A stretch of 64,000 bases of DNA, taken from UBA2241 sp963777895 (GTDB lineage Bacteria; Actinomycetota; Thermoleophilia; UBA2241). Position 1 is the first letter of the stretch, and each line of letters begins with the position of its first letter. The stretch is taken from the NCBI GenBank assembly GCA_963777895.1, contig CAVZSF010000005.1, positions 1,116,001 to 1,180,000 on the forward strand, given 5' to 3'. Below, in pieces: positions 39,424 through 48,455 of the stretch. The position numbers and the translations under genes are program-made. The notes beneath the pieces are model-generated. The model had not been told where the DNA came from, ran no database searches, and worked only from the letters and a program-made list of their open reading frames with translations.

Positions 39424-40029
39424 ATGAGCGGCAGCCACAGGGCGGCCTCCGGGATGACGCTCATCGAGGTCCTGGCGGCGACCGCGATCCTGATGATGAC
39501 GTGTGCGGCGGTGACGACCGTGGTCGTCACCGCCGCACAGGCAGGTTCGCGGGCGAGCGGCGCCGCCCAAGCCGACGCGGCTCTTGCGAACGAAGAGGCC
39601 CGTCTGAGAGCGCTGGCCTTCTTCTCGCCCATGACATCGGCGGCCGTCGACGACGGCGACTGGACCGGCAGCGTCGTGGGCGAGCTCTTCCCTCACGCGG
39701 AGGTGGCGCTGAGCACGGCGCGGGGCGGCTTCCGCCTGTCGGGCGGTGTCGGCTCGTTCATGACCGACGTATGGGGCGAAGGCCCCGCGCTCGTGCGGGA
39801 GGCATGGTTCGTGAGCGGCGGGAGCGATCTGGCTCACGCGATTGGGTGGGAGGTGCTCAGCGGTTGGCGGGCGGATCGGTGCGCCGCGCTGCCGGCGGAA
39901 GCACTGCTCGTTCGCCTCTCGATGGGAAGCGGCGGCCGTCCGGGCGGGGAGGGCGGAGCCGGTGGGAAGGGCGAGCGCGTCCTCTGGTGCGTCTTCGGGC
40001 TGGGCGGGGGATCACGTGTCGTGGACTAG
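39424..40029 (+). CDS. Minor pilin, PilV/GspI-like
   Basis: 201-aa prepilin. Leader MSGSHRAASG|MTLIE, helix VLAATAILMMTCAAVTTVVV. The MTLIEVLAATAIL form is typical of PilV/GspI. Acidic, Ser/Ala-rich linker and a Gly-rich tail (GGRPGGEGGAGGKG). ATG 39424. Its 3' end overlaps the GTG of the next minor pilin by 14 bp, so the two are translationally coupled. Confidence 0.82.
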   Translation: MSGSHRAASGMTLIEVLAATAILMMTCAAVTTVVVTAAQAGSRASGAAQADAALANEEARLRALAFFSPMTSAAVDDGDWTGSVVGELFPHAEVALSTARGGFRLSGGVGSFMTDVWGEGPALVREAWFVSGGSDLAHAIGWEVLSGWRADRCAALPAEALLVRLSMGSGGRPGGEGGAGGKGERVLWCVFGLGGGSRVVD

Positions 40030-40564
40030 ACCTGGGCGAGGTTTCACCCTCGTTGAGCTGCTCATCGCAGCGAGCCTGGCATGCCTGATCCTCGCGACCT
40101 CGTGGGGCTGGGTCTGGACGGCAACGGCAGCGGCGCGACGCGGGGAGCGGAGCGCGGGCTCGCTGACGTCGTCGGCGTTCGCGGAGCGCATGGTGCGAAC
40201 CGACCTGGCGCGGGCACTCCGCCTCGCGTCGCCGGCGGAAGGGATCTGCAGCGCGACGAGGCTGACCCTGGCCGTCGTGGACGCCACGACCGGCGCGACG
40301 AGCCTGATCAACATCGGCTGGGACCCCGCTCGCGCTGTGGTGTGGCGCAACGCGAGCGGGTCCTACCTGACCGAGCACGCAATCAGTTTCGCCGTCCGCT
40401 ATCTGGATGCCCGCGGCGAAGAGATGCCGCTGGCGAGTGGCGGCGTGGTGGACGCCGCCTCGCGTGAGGCCGTCCGCGCTGTGCGCGTGGAGATGACGCT
40501 GCGCGACGGGACACAGGAGCGGAAGGTCGTGCTGACCGAGACGATCGGGGGAGGCGTCCCGTGA
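40016..40564 (+). CDS. Minor pilin, PilW/GspJ-like
   Basis: 182-aa prepilin from GTG 40016. Leader SWTRPGRG|FTLVE, helix LLIAASLACLILATSWGWV, then FAERMVRTDLARALRLASPA and a beta-rich domain with YLTEHAISFAVRYLDARG and VRAVRVEMTLRDGTQERKVV, the usual PilW/GspJ finish. An upstream in-frame start exists, but only GTG 40016 gives a normal leader length. Confidence 0.84.
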   Translation: MSWTRPGRGFTLVELLIAASLACLILATSWGWVWTATAAARRGERSAGSLTSSAFAERMVRTDLARALRLASPAEGICSATRLTLAVVDATTGATSLINIGWDPARAVVWRNASGSYLTEHAISFAVRYLDARGEEMPLASGGVVDAASREAVRAVRVEMTLRDGTQERKVVLTETIGGGVP

Positions 40565-40580
40565 GCGGCGGGAAGGAGTC

Positions 40581-41814
40581 GTGAGCACGAGTCAGTCGAG
40601 TCCGGAGCAACGGCAGGTCGTGGCTGCGAAGCGCCAGGACGGCTTCGCGATGCTGGGCGCCCTGCTCATCGCCGTGCTCGCGGCCCTGTTCGCGGCGCTG
40701 GCGCTGACCGCCGCGCTCGCCTCGACGGAGGTCGCGGCCGCCGACGGTTCGCACCTGCGAGCCCGGGCGGCCGCCCAGGCCGGTCTCGATGAGGCCGTCC
40801 ACTTGCTGCAGTGGCGCGTCGTGACGGGAAGCGGCGTTCTCGATGTGAAGGCTCCGTCCGCAGGCGAGGACGCCATCACGATGGACGTGCAGCTGCAGGC
40901 GCGGTCCGGTGCCGACTACGGGCATCCCGAGCTGACGGACCCAGTGGTCCGGCTGTCGACCACGGCTGAGGTCGGTCGAGCACGAGCGTCTGCGGGCAGG
41001 GTCGTCGCTCTGGTGCCTGGGGCCCTGCCGCTCGGCTTGAGCGTGAGTGAAGACCTCGATGCGCAGGCCGAGCTATCGGTGGAGGGGAGTGGCGTGTACG
41101 TGGGCGGCTGTGTACGGGGTCGCCCGCTGATCTCGTTCGAGGCTGGCAGTGGTGTGCCATTGGTCCCCGGCGCTGATGGCGTCCCGTGTCCGCCCGACCT
41201 GGCGCACGGCGAGCTCTGGCAGGCAGCCGGGGTGCACGCCGGCGCGGCGATCGTCGACGGCGCCCTGCCCAACGACACCGATGCCGAGGTGCAGGCTCCA
41301 GACGTGTCCGGTCTCGTCGCTCTTCCGAACGCGGCCTGGTTGGCCGCCGCTCAGGCTCACGCGTTGGACCCGGGCGCCGCCCTTTCGGTCGACGTGCTCC
41401 ACCTCGACCAGTTGCCGCCCTCGTTCCCGACCGGCGAGCCGGGAGCCGCGGAGGCGGCCGGAAGGGCGGCGCCGGCCGAGGGCTATCTCGTTGTCGTCGA
41501 CGCCACGGGCATCGACGGCGGCCTCGTCGTCGTGGGCAGTCGCGACCAGCTGGCCGTGCCGCTCACGCTCGTGGTGATCGGCGACGCCGTGCTCGGAGAC
41601 TCGTCCCTCGCCGGCGGTGAACAGGCGGTCGCCTTCCGCGGCGCGCTCGTGGTCACCGGCGCGCTCGAGGTGGCCGGTCCGGCTGTCGCTGACCGGGCAC
41701 CTCGCCTGCCGCCGGCTCCTCGTGCGCGCGCCGCTCTGTGTCGCCGTGCCGCCGGATTGGCGGCTGCATCCGCCGCTCGGTTCGGCCGAGCCCCGCCTCC
41801 TTGCTCGGGAATAG
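40581..41814 (+). CDS. Minor pilin, PilX/GspK-like, with large C-terminal domain, frameshifted
   Basis: About 411 codons. Leader of 21 residues, RQDG|FAMLG, and helix ALLIAVLAALFAALALTAAL; position 5 is Gly rather than Glu, as in GspK/PilX-type pseudopilins. RARAAAQAGLDEAVHLLQWR follows, typical of the PilX helix. The large C-terminal domain (VDVLHLDQLPPSFP, GLVVVGSRDQLAVPLTLVVI, GALVVTGALEVAGP) is beta-helix-like. One shift near 41680 is needed to reach LSLTGHLACRRLLVRAPLCV and TAG 41812-41814; read literally, the other frame runs on into the pilM leader. Confidence 0.75.
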
Positions 41815-42002
41815 GGCGTTGCCAGACATGGAGATGGCGGGTGTGGCTCTGGGCTCGTGCGGGGGGACGGCCACGGGGGTCGAGGGCACAGAAGGCGGCC
41901 GCCATGCCGTTGACTCGCGACCCTCGGACGACGCGGAGCATCCTCGTCCGAGCCTGTGTGGAGCGCGCCGCGCAAGGAAAAGGATTAGGCTCTGCGAACT
42001 CT

Positions 42003-42031
42003 TGTATACGATGGGAAACCCCTGTGAAATA
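42003..42031 (+). promoter_or_regulatory. Possible promoter before pilM operon
   Basis: TTGTAT, 17 bp, TGAAAT lies within the 337-bp gap 41815-42151, in the only short AT-richer stretch there. It is about 120 bp before the pilM ATG. Otherwise I see no gene in this gap. Weak similarity to the sigma-70 consensus; tentative. Confidence 0.3.
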
Positions 42032-42151
42032 ATCCTGCGCGAGTCGTGGGCAGGGCGCGGGGACTTCCCGAAGTGGGTGCTCGGCTAAAGCCGACGCTCG
42101 AACCTGCCGACAACGGCGTAAGGGGCGACTGGGGACTCGGAGAGTGCGCCT

Positions 42152-43258
42152 ATGGCAAAGAACGGTGTGAGCGTCGGAATCGACCTGGAGCAGTCCGCCA
42201 TTGCGGGTGCTCAGGTGCGCGGCGCCAAAACAGATCAGACCCTCATGGCAGCCGCCGTGCGGGCCCTTCCCGAAGGTCTCGTGTTCGAAGGCGAAGTCGT
42301 CGACGTGGACGGACTCGCCAACGAGCTCAAGACGTTCTGGAAGGAAGCCGGGTTCACCGGCCGCCGCCTCCGTCTGGGGGTGGCCAACCAGAAGATCGTG
42401 GTCCGCACCATGGAATTCCCCGTCATCGACGAGAAGGAGCTCCAGGCGGCCATCCAGTTCCAGGCGCAGGAAGCGATCCCGATCCCGCTCGACGACGCCA
42501 TCCTGGACTACCAGGTACTCGCCACAGTCCCCGGCGAGGACGGCGGCGGCAAGCAGAAGGTCCTGATCGTCGCCGCGCAGCGCGACATGATCCGCCAGTT
42601 CGTCGACGTCGCGAAGAAGGCGAGCCTCAGCGTCGATGGCATCGACCTGCAGGCGTTCGCCCTGACCCGCGCCGTCGGTCCGTCCGTGGCCTTCATCGAC
42701 CAGGGCGCCGACGCGAAGGGCCAAGAGGCTTCGGCGCTGGTCAACATCGGCTCCGGCATCACCAACCTCGTGGTCGCCTCGGCCGGTCTGCCGCAGTTCA
42801 CAAGGGTCATCAACCTGGGCTGTGAGGCCCTCGTACAGGCCCTCCTCACGAACCGTGGCATCTCCCACGACGAGGCCGACAGCATGCGCCTGCGCGTGGG
42901 CGTGTCGGGCGGTTCAGACGAGGGCATCGCCGACCTCGAGCCCGAGACCATCGGCGAGATCCACCAGGTGCTGGACGCGGCGAGCGAGCAGTTCGCCGAC
43001 GAGATCCGGCGCTCGATCGACTACTACCACTCGCAAGAGCCCGAGGGGCAGATCGGCAGCCTGCTGATCAGCGGCGAAGGCGCGTTGACGCGCCACATGC
43101 CCGAGTACCTCTCCGAGGCCCTCCATCTGCCAGTATCGCTGGGCAACGCGCTCCAGCATGTGGGCGAGAACAAGACCAAGCTCTCGCAGCCGGAGCTCGA
43201 GACGATGGCGCCAAGGCTTGCCATCGCCATCGGGCTCGCACTTGAGGACGAGGAGTAG
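42152..43258 (+). CDS. pilM: Type IV pilus assembly ATPase-fold protein PilM
   Basis: Cytoplasmic actin/FtsA-fold protein of the alignment complex; binds the N-terminus of PilN. 368 aa, normal. Actin-fold motifs: VGIDLEQSAIAGAQV (phosphate 1), GVANQKIVVRTMEFP, FQAQEAIPIPLDDAILDYQV (family marker), SALVNIGSGITNLVVASAG (phosphate 2), FTRVINLGCEAL and IGSLLISGEGAL (adenosine loop). First gene of the pilMNO block; frame intact; stop TAG directly before the pilN start. Confidence 0.94.
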   Translation: MAKNGVSVGIDLEQSAIAGAQVRGAKTDQTLMAAAVRALPEGLVFEGEVVDVDGLANELKTFWKEAGFTGRRLRLGVANQKIVVRTMEFPVIDEKELQAAIQFQAQEAIPIPLDDAILDYQVLATVPGEDGGGKQKVLIVAAQRDMIRQFVDVAKKASLSVDGIDLQAFALTRAVGPSVAFIDQGADAKGQEASALVNIGSGITNLVVASAGLPQFTRVINLGCEALVQALLTNRGISHDEADSMRLRVGVSGGSDEGIADLEPETIGEIHQVLDAASEQFADEIRRSIDYYHSQEPEGQIGSLLISGEGALTRHMPEYLSEALHLPVSLGNALQHVGENKTKLSQPELETMAPRLAIAIGLALEDEE

Positions 43259-43261
43259 GTG

Positions 43262-43915
43262 ATGGCTCTCAAACGCATCAACCTGCTGCCGCCCGAAGAA
43301 CGCGTCAAGGCGTCGCGCGAGCGAGGCCTCATGTACGCGGTCGTGGCCCTCGTCGCCGTGGTAGTCGTGCTGGGCGCGGCCTACTTCTGGCAGAGCGGGC
43401 AGGTGAGCGACAAGCAGGCGCAGGTGGACGATCTCGACGCGCAGATCGCCGCGGTCAACGCAGAAGCGGCGAAGCTGCAGCCGTACGCGGTGCTGCAGGA
43501 TAAGCGTGTCGCCATGACCACCACCGCCCGCGCCATCTACGACGCCCGCGTGCCGTGGTCGACGGTCCTCGAGGAGATCAGCATGGTCATCCCGGAGAAC
43601 GTCCGGCTGCAGAGCCTCACGTGTGCCGTGCCGGTGACGATGTTGCCCGGCTCCGCCGCGGCTCCTGAGGCCGCCGGCACCGAGATGGCTGCCGACATCA
43701 CCTTCACCGGGCAAACCTACGAGCATCAGGACGTCGCCGAGTTCATGACCCGGCTGGGCCTCATGCCGCAGATCACCAACATCCAGCTCTCGAGCTCGAC
43801 GCAGGCGCAGGCGGCAGAAGGGTCGACCGGCACGCAGCTCACGACCTTCACCGTCACGGCGTCCCTGAGGCGCTATCAGGCGCCACCGCCGGCGACCACG
43901 GGAGGTGTGCAATGA
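43262..43915 (+). CDS. pilN: Type IV pilus alignment protein PilN
   Basis: Single-pass membrane protein whose cytoplasmic tail ALKRINLLPPEE is the conserved INLLP motif that docks in PilM. One helix (AVVALVAVVVVLGAAYFW), coiled coil to about residue 85, and a ferredoxin-like extracytoplasmic domain containing WSTVLEEISMVIPENVRL. ATG 43262 chosen; GTG 43259 is 3 bp upstream. The 3' end overlaps pilO by 4 bp. Confidence 0.93.
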   Translation: MALKRINLLPPEERVKASRERGLMYAVVALVAVVVVLGAAYFWQSGQVSDKQAQVDDLDAQIAAVNAEAAKLQPYAVLQDKRVAMTTTARAIYDARVPWSTVLEEISMVIPENVRLQSLTCAVPVTMLPGSAAAPEAAGTEMAADITFTGQTYEHQDVAEFMTRLGLMPQITNIQLSSSTQAQAAEGSTGTQLTTFTVTASLRRYQAPPPATTGGVQ

Positions 43916-44526
43916 AGGCCCGTGGCAAGGAGATCTACATCATCGCCGGCGTCATCGGCGTGGTCATGATCGTGGCTTGGTACTTCCTGCTCTTCAGCCC
44001 GCAGCGCGATGACCTGAAGAGCCTCGACGACCAGATCAGCGCCAACGAGAGCGCGCTCTCGCAGGCGCAGCAGGAACTGGCGCGGTTGCAGAGCTACCAG
44101 AAGACCGCGCCCCAGGCCGAGGTCGACATCGTGCGCGTCAGCAAGATGCTGCCCGAGGATGAGGCCATCCCGTCCATGATCGTCGAGTTGACGAAGACGG
44201 CCGAAGAGTCGGGCGTTACGGTGAACAGCATCTCGCGCGGCGCCACGGCCCCGGGCACACCCTTCGGCATCCAGTCGGTCACCCTGCAGATGGGCGGCCG
44301 CTTCTTCGACATCGAGGACTTCCTCTATCGCCTCGAAGACTACGTGCGTTTCCAGAACAAGACCTTCAGCGTGACGGGGCGCCTCGTCCAGGTGGCCAAC
44401 GTCACCCTGACAGGCACGACGACCGCGACCACATCGGGCTCGCCTCCGCTGACCGTCGCGGTGACGCTCAACGCCTACCTCTGGGGTGGGTCCAGTACCA
44501 CGGCCGCCACGGGAGGTACGCCATGA
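43912..44526 (+). CDS. pilO: Type IV pilus alignment protein PilO
   Basis: 204-aa bitopic protein that dimerises with PilN. Helix IYIIAGVIGVVMIVAWYFL, SPQRDDLKSLDDQISANES, coiled coil, then AVPS-like segment MLPEDEAIPSMIVELTKTAE and SVTLQMGGRFFDIEDFLYRL, the usual PilO core. Thr/Ser/Pro-rich end. Overlaps both neighbours by 4 bp, giving translational coupling. Confidence 0.92.
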   Translation: MKARGKEIYIIAGVIGVVMIVAWYFLLFSPQRDDLKSLDDQISANESALSQAQQELARLQSYQKTAPQAEVDIVRVSKMLPEDEAIPSMIVELTKTAEESGVTVNSISRGATAPGTPFGIQSVTLQMGGRFFDIEDFLYRLEDYVRFQNKTFSVTGRLVQVANVTLTGTTTATTSGSPPLTVAVTLNAYLWGGSSTTAATGGTP

Positions 44527-45326
44527 TGACCTCCAAGCGCATCGTCCTGATCGTCCTCGCCGCGCTCGTCGTCGGCACGATCGCCGCGGTGGCCGTGGCG
44601 GGGCTGGGCAGCAACGCGCCGGCAAGCTCCGGCACGAGCGGCGGTTCCGCGATCCTCGCCGAAGACACGACCACGGCGCAGGGCGACGTGGCCAGCGCGA
44701 CGCTGACCGACCCGGCAAAGCAGCAGCCCACGCTCGACAAGTTCGAGAGCAAGGACCCGTTCATCCCGCTGACCGTCGCCTCCAGTGGCGGCACGGACGG
44801 CACGGGCGGCAGCGACGGCGGTTCGACGCAGCCCGACAGTGCGGTGGTCAAGGTCAACGACGCCAAGTACACGGTGAAGGTCGGCAGCAAGGTGTCGATC
44901 TTCACCATCGAGAGCATCAGCACGAGCGGCGTCACGTTCGCACTGCCCGAGGGTCGCCAGTTCTCGGATGGCAGCAGCTCGGTCGTGGTCGGTGTCGGCG
45001 AGACCGTCCAGGTGACCAGCGAGGACACCGGCAAGAAGTACGACCTCACGGTCGTGAGCCTCGGCTATCCGGACGGCAGCAACGGCAGCGGCGGGACGAG
45101 CGGCCACACGATCTCCGTCGTGAGCATCAGCGAGCAGAACGGCGTCGCCATGTGCACCCTCGAGGTGGACGGCAAGACGTACGCCGACAAGGAAGAGGGC
45201 GACACGTTCGACACCGATTGGGGTCAGATCAAGATCATCACCATCAACGTGGGCGCCCAGACCGTCACCGTCATGCACGGGGACGCGACCATCACCCTGC
45301 ACGCCGGCCAGGTCGTCACGAAGTAA
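44523..45326 (+). CDS. Membrane-anchored protein in PilP position
   Basis: 267-aa protein with an N-terminal signal anchor (IVLIVLAALVVGTIAAVAVA), a Ser/Thr/Gly-rich linker, KFESKDPFIPLTVASSGG (similar to the xRDPFxPL segment of PilP-like proteins), and two beta-domain repeats: VVKVNDAKYTVKVGSKVSIF and GVAMCTLEVDGKTYADKEEG. It overlaps pilO by 4 bp and is the last pilus gene before a strong terminator. No outer-membrane secretin gene (pilQ) is present, as expected for a monoderm, so this protein may line the cell-wall side of the machine. Confidence 0.72.
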   Translation: MMTSKRIVLIVLAALVVGTIAAVAVAGLGSNAPASSGTSGGSAILAEDTTTAQGDVASATLTDPAKQQPTLDKFESKDPFIPLTVASSGGTDGTGGSDGGSTQPDSAVVKVNDAKYTVKVGSKVSIFTIESISTSGVTFALPEGRQFSDGSSSVVVGVGETVQVTSEDTGKKYDLTVVSLGYPDGSNGSGGTSGHTISVVSISEQNGVAMCTLEVDGKTYADKEEGDTFDTDWGQIKIITINVGAQTVTVMHGDATITLHAGQVVTK

Positions 45327-45349
45327 GGCTGACTGTGCAGGAGCGTTGT

Positions 45350-45386
45350 GAGGCGGGGCGGCCGTGAGGCCGCCCCGCCTCGTTTT
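45350..45386 (+). terminator. Intrinsic terminator of the pil operon
   Basis: GAGGCGGGGCGGCC (45350-45363), loop GTGA, GGCCGCCCCGCCTC (45368-45381): perfect 14-bp stem followed by GTTTT. Lies 24 bp after the last pilus gene. Confidence 0.92.
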
Positions 45387-45443
45387 GCATTCTGAGCGCT
45401 CGGCTGCGCGTGAGTCGGCAGAGGGATCGCAGGCGTTCCTTCT

Positions 45444-45471
45444 TTGCGCCACCGCGGCAGTTGGGTAAGGT
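45444..45471 (+). promoter_or_regulatory. Promoter of the aro operon, probably leaderless
   Basis: TTGCGC (45444-45449), 16 bp, TAAGGT (45466-45471). Only six bases separate the -10 box from ATG 45478, so transcription would start at or within a base or two of the A of the ATG; no ribosome site precedes it. Lies between the pil terminator and aroC. Confidence 0.55.
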
Positions 45472-45477
45472 TGGGCC

Positions 45478-46687
45478 ATGAGTCGTCTTCGCTGGCTGAC
45501 AGCAGGGGAATCGCATGGACCTCAGCTCACCGCCATCCTCGATGGATGTCCGGCGCGAGCTGACGGTCGCCCGGGAGGCGATCGACGCGCAGCTCGCGCG
45601 GCGTCAGAAGGGCTACGGCCGCGGTGAGCGCCAGTCGATCGAGAAGGACACGGTCGAGATCGTCGGGGGCGTGCGGCACGGGTACACGACGGGCGCTCCC
45701 ATCGCTCTGGTGATCCGGAACCGCGACGCCGCGAACTGGGGCGACGTGCTCGCGCCCGACGCGCCGCCGGCAGGCGGGTCAGTGGCCGCGCCGAGTGGGA
45801 CGCCGGCGCACGACTTCGGCGCCGGCGCCGGCCGTGTCGCGATCCCGCGTCCTGGGCACGCCGATCTCGGCGGCGCCCTTCTCTACGACCACGAAGACAT
45901 CAGGGACGTCATCGAGCGCGCCAGCGCACGCGAGACCGCGGCGCGGGTCGCGTGCGGTACGGTCGCCCGAGAGCTGCTCGCCGCGGTCGGATGCCGGATC
46001 GGCAGCCACGTCGTGGCCATCGGCGAGGTGGCGTCGTCCGCGACCTTGTCCGAGGCCGGCCTGGCGCACACCGACGACGACCCTGTGCGGTGCCTGGACC
46101 CGGAGGCCGCGGCCGCGATGCGGGCCCGCATCGACGCCGCGGCCGCCGCGGGAGACACGGTCGGTGGGGTCGTCGAGGTCGCCGTGTTCGGCTTCCCGCC
46201 GGGCGTCGGTTCCTACATCCAGGGTGACCAGCGGCTGGGCTCGCGCCTCGCCGCCGCGGTGCTGAGCGTCCCGGCGATGCGCGGCGTCGAGATCGGCCTG
46301 GGCTTCCACGCCGCGCGCCTGCCGGGCTCTCAGGCCCACGACCCGATCACCTGGGACGCCGCCCAGGGCTACTCGCGCATCAGCAACAAGGCGGGTGGCA
46401 TCGAGGGCGGCATCTCGACGGGGGCGCCGATCGTGCTGCGCGCCGCGATGAAGCCGATCTCGACGCTGCGGCGTCCGCTGGCCACGGTCGAACTGGGCAC
46501 GCATGAAGCGGTCGAGTCGCGCTACGAGCGCGCGGACGTCTGTGCGGTGCCCGCCGCGGGCATCGTGCTCGAAGCCGTGATCGCCCTGACGCTCGCCGAC
46601 GCCCTGATGGACCGGTTCGGCGGCGCGACCGTCGCCGATGTCATTGGTGCGATCGAGGCGTTCAGGGCGCGCGTCGGCGACCGGTGA
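45478..46687 (+). CDS. aroC: Chorismate synthase, one frameshift near N-terminus
   Basis: Converts EPSP to chorismate with reduced FMN. ATG 45478 gives the universal start MSRLRWLTAGESHGPQLTAI followed by LDGCPA; near 45557 a one-base change is needed to continue as ELTVAREAIDAQLARRQKGY and GRGERQSIEKD. Further family motifs: GVRHGYTTGAPIALVI, RPGHADLGG, ASARETAARVACG, SHVVAIGE, NKAGGIEGGISTGAPI and VPAAGIVLEAV. An in-frame GTG/ATG at 45515 would drop the essential N-terminal GESHG. Starts an aroC-aroK-aroB-aroQ operon; overlaps aroK by 4 bp. Confidence 0.94.
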
Positions 46688-47262
46688 ACGGCCCCTCGCG
46701 AGGTGAACGAGGCGACCCGCGTCATCGCGGGGCACGCTCGGCCCCTCAGACGCTGGTCATCGTCGGCTTCATGGGTAGCGGGAAGAGCTCGGTCGGTCTC
46801 GCCGTGGCCGCACGTCTTGGACTGCCCTTCGTCGACAGCGACGTCGTGATCGAGGAACGCCACGGGACGATCCCGGCGATCTTCGCGAGTCAAGGCGAGG
46901 CCGGCTTCCGCGAGCTCGAACGGGACGTGGTCCTCGGGCTGCTCTCGGCCTTGAAGGAGAGGCCGCTGGTGCTCTCCCTCGGGGGCGGCGCGGTGACGGA
47001 TGCCGAGATGCGCGCGGCGCTGCGCGCCGCGCGCGTCGTGTGGCTCACCGCGCCGCCCGATGTGCTCTGGGGGCGAGTGACGCGCGCAGAGGCCGGCCCG
47101 ATGCCTCTACGGCCGCTCGCCGGCGACGAGGCGGCCTTCCGGCGGCTGTTCGCGCAGCGCGAGACGCTGTACCGTGGCGTGGCGGACGTCGCCATCGACG
47201 CGGACCGGCCGCTCGCCGACGTCGTCGACGACGTTGTGGCGAGCCTGAAGAGTGAGAGATGA
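46684..47262 (+). CDS. aroK: Shikimate kinase
   Basis: Phosphorylates shikimate at O3. P-loop GFMGSGKSS at residues 28-36, FVDSDVVIEERHGTIPAIF (shikimate-binding Asp), FRELERDVVLGLL, LSLGGGAVTD (Walker B-like and GGG shikimate loop) and RPLAGDEAAFRRLFAQRE (lid region). 192 aa with a 20-residue basic leader; a later start is possible but GTG 46684 keeps the 4-bp overlap with aroC. Confidence 0.93.
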   Translation: MNGPSRGERGDPRHRGARSAPQTLVIVGFMGSGKSSVGLAVAARLGLPFVDSDVVIEERHGTIPAIFASQGEAGFRELERDVVLGLLSALKERPLVLSLGGGAVTDAEMRAALRAARVVWLTAPPDVLWGRVTRAEAGPMPLRPLAGDEAAFRRLFAQRETLYRGVADVAIDADRPLADVVDDVVASLKSER

Positions 47263-47274
47263 CAGGAGGGCACG

Positions 47275-48429
47275 ATGCAGCGCCTGCTTGCTGATCTGCC
47301 GTCGCGGAGCTACGAGGTCCTGGTCGGGGCGGGAGCCCTGGCCACGCTGGGTGACGAGCTCGCGAAGCGGCGCCCCGGTGGACAGGCGGTGCTCTGCACC
47401 GATGCCAACGTGGCGCCGCTCTACCTTGAACAGGCACGCGCGAGTCTCGCAGGTGCGGGCTACGTCGTGTCCCACATCGTCGTGCCGCCGGGCGAGTCCG
47501 AGAAGAGCCTGGACCGCGCCGCCGAGCTGTACGGCGTGCTGTACGACCGCGGCGTGCGTCGCGGCGACACGCTTGTGGCCCTCGGCGGAGGCGTCGTCGG
47601 CGACCTCATCGGCTTCGTCGCCTCGACCTTCCTGCGTGGCGTCGGCTTCGTGCAGGCCCCGACGACGCTGCTCGCCCAGGTCGACGCCTCGCTCGGTGGC
47701 AAGGTGGCGGTCGACTTCCGCGCCGGCAAGAACTACGTCGGCACCTTCTACCAGCCGCATCTCGTGGTCACCGACCTGACGGCGCTGCGCACGCTGCCGC
47801 AGCGCGAGTTGCGCAGCGGCGCCGCCGAGGTGGCCAAGTATGGCTTCCTCGCCGGTGGCTGGCTGCTCGAGCTCGTCGAGGTGATCGGCATCGATAGGGA
47901 AGCGGCAACGCTGCCGTCGGATGGTCTCGACCCCGATCCCGGTGAGACGTCCGACGCGCCCGCCGTCCTGCGTCCCGAGGAGTTCACCGAGGAGCTCATC
48001 GCCGCCTGCGCCTCCGAGAAGCTCGACGTCGTCGGGTTCGACGAGCGCGAGGAGACGGGCCAGCGGGCAGTGCTCAACCTCGGCCACACGGTCGGGCATG
48101 CGATCGAGGCGGCGACCGGCTTCCGGAAGTACACGCACGGGGAAGCGGTCGGCCTGGGCCTGCGTGCCGCGCTTGTGCTGTCGCACCGGCTGCACGGTCT
48201 CGAAGAACCCGAGATGGACCGCGGCCTGCACGTGCTCGATATCCTTGGGCTGCCGCGCATCCTGGAAGGAGCGAGCCCCGCCGAGGTCTGCGCTCTCACG
48301 GCACGCGACAAGAAGGCCGGCGAGGAAGGCATCGAGTTCGTGCTCCTCGAGGCGTTCGGTAGTCCGCGCCTGCGGAGCCACGTACCCGCGCGACTTCTGG
48401 AGGAGGTCGTGACGAGGCTGGCGACGTGA
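47275..48429 (+). CDS. aroB: 3-Dehydroquinate synthase (housekeeping)
   Basis: NAD/metal-dependent cyclisation of DAHP. Motifs: PPGESEKSLDRAAELYGVL, GDTLVALGGGVVGDLIGFVA, STFLRGVGFVQAPTTLLAQV, DASLGGKVAVDFRAGKNYVG, ELRSGAAEVAKYGFLAG, NLGHTVGHAIEAATG (metal His) and TARDKKAGEEGIEFVL. There is a roughly 25-residue acidic insertion after IGIDREAATL (DGLDPDPGETSDAPAV). 384 aa. Good AGGAGG ribosome site 7 bp before ATG. Contrast with the divergent cyclase at 25660. Confidence 0.95.
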   Translation: MQRLLADLPSRSYEVLVGAGALATLGDELAKRRPGGQAVLCTDANVAPLYLEQARASLAGAGYVVSHIVVPPGESEKSLDRAAELYGVLYDRGVRRGDTLVALGGGVVGDLIGFVASTFLRGVGFVQAPTTLLAQVDASLGGKVAVDFRAGKNYVGTFYQPHLVVTDLTALRTLPQRELRSGAAEVAKYGFLAGGWLLELVEVIGIDREAATLPSDGLDPDPGETSDAPAVLRPEEFTEELIAACASEKLDVVGFDEREETGQRAVLNLGHTVGHAIEAATGFRKYTHGEAVGLGLRAALVLSHRLHGLEEPEMDRGLHVLDILGLPRILEGASPAEVCALTARDKKAGEEGIEFVLLEAFGSPRLRSHVPARLLEEVVTRLAT

Positions 48430-48455
48430 GGCAGGCCGGCGACGTGAGGCAGGCC
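48420..48455 (+). repeat. Perfect 18-bp tandem duplication at the aroB/aroQ junction
   Basis: GGCGACGTGAGGCAGGCC occurs twice in tandem (48420-48437, 48438-48455). Each copy carries a GTG: 48426, overlapping the aroB stop, and 48444. Translation reads VRQAGDVRQAG. Confidence 0.9.

Noticed and set aside
41815..42040. C-terminal extension of the PilX-like protein running toward pilM
   Set aside because: The extension loses protein-like character after 41680, while another frame continues smoothly to a stop at 41814.
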